This document shows, one piece after another, positions 5,052 to 5,100 of a DNA stretch of 5,100 nt. Within the stretch, counting starts at the first letter, position 1; each line of letters opens with the position of its first letter. Under the pieces are notes generated by a model. That model did not search any database. It worked only from the letters and a program-made list of their open reading frames with translations, and was not told where the DNA came from. A program made the translations under genes and the position numbers. The DNA comes from Candidatus Woesearchaeota archaeon (lineage in GTDB: Archaea; Nanobdellota; Nanobdellia; Woesearchaeales; WAPJ01), in contig WAPJ01000073.1 of NCBI GenBank assembly GCA_015520785.1, positions 1 through 5,100 on the forward strand, in the 5' to 3' direction.

Positions 5052-5100
5052 GAACACCCCTAGCGGGTTCTGTCCCTCCCCTTACCCTTTTCTTCTCTCC

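Noticed and set aside
1490..5070. CCTAGCGG occurring at both 1489-1496 and 5059-5066
   Set aside because: An eight-base match with unrelated flanks; one copy simply overlaps the stop codon of the thioredoxin-like gene.
5060..5100. Possible end of a minus-strand gene closing at a TAG at 5060-5062
   Set aside because: Only 12 open codons are visible before the window edge, and they are Arg/Glu/Lys/Gly-rich, as the purine-rich strand would give anyway.

Overview
The window looks archaeal. Two genes belong to families found in archaea but not in bacteria: the Glu-tRNA(Gln) amidotransferase subunit GatD and the ribosome-assembly factor NMD3. Three starts also sit 27-29 bases downstream of A/T-rich TATA-like boxes, which is the spacing of archaeal leaderless transcripts. 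The membrane-anchored thioredoxin-like protein and the small polytopic membrane protein resemble families I associate with DPANN lineages (Woesearchaeota/Pacearchaeota type). That placement is an inference and no marker gene here proves it. Stop codons TGA, TAG and TAA all close genes, so the genetic code appears standard.

Layout. Positions 1-1222 on the minus strand hold two information-processing genes, an NMD3-like gene (266-1222) followed 15 bases later by gatD (1-250, running off the left edge). They share a promoter at about 1246-1256. Positions 1257-1489 are intergenic and contain a 94-base almost pure pyrimidine tract on the plus strand. Positions 1490-3496 on the minus strand hold an envelope pair: a processive-type family 2 glycosyltransferase (2225-3496), then a membrane-anchored thioredoxin-like protein (1490-2185). 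A compact 97-base divergent promoter region (3497-3593) separates them from a plus-strand pair: a five-helix membrane protein (3594-4160) and an unrecognised soluble protein with a possible RelE/ParE-like C-terminal domain (4209-4952). The right end (4953-5100) is a pyrimidine-rich 3' region with no supported gene.

How the genes fit together. The left pair serves translation: NMD3 in large-subunit biogenesis and GatD in Gln-tRNA(Gln) synthesis. The central pair points to the membrane or cell surface, one gene handling glycan or lipid-linked sugar and the other thiol redox outside the membrane. The right pair has no known role. The most notable observations are that the NMD3-like protein lacks the first of its two expected zinc sites although its promoter fixes the start, that promoter-to-start spacing is uniform at three genes, and that the 4209-4952 gene may carry a toxin-fold domain.
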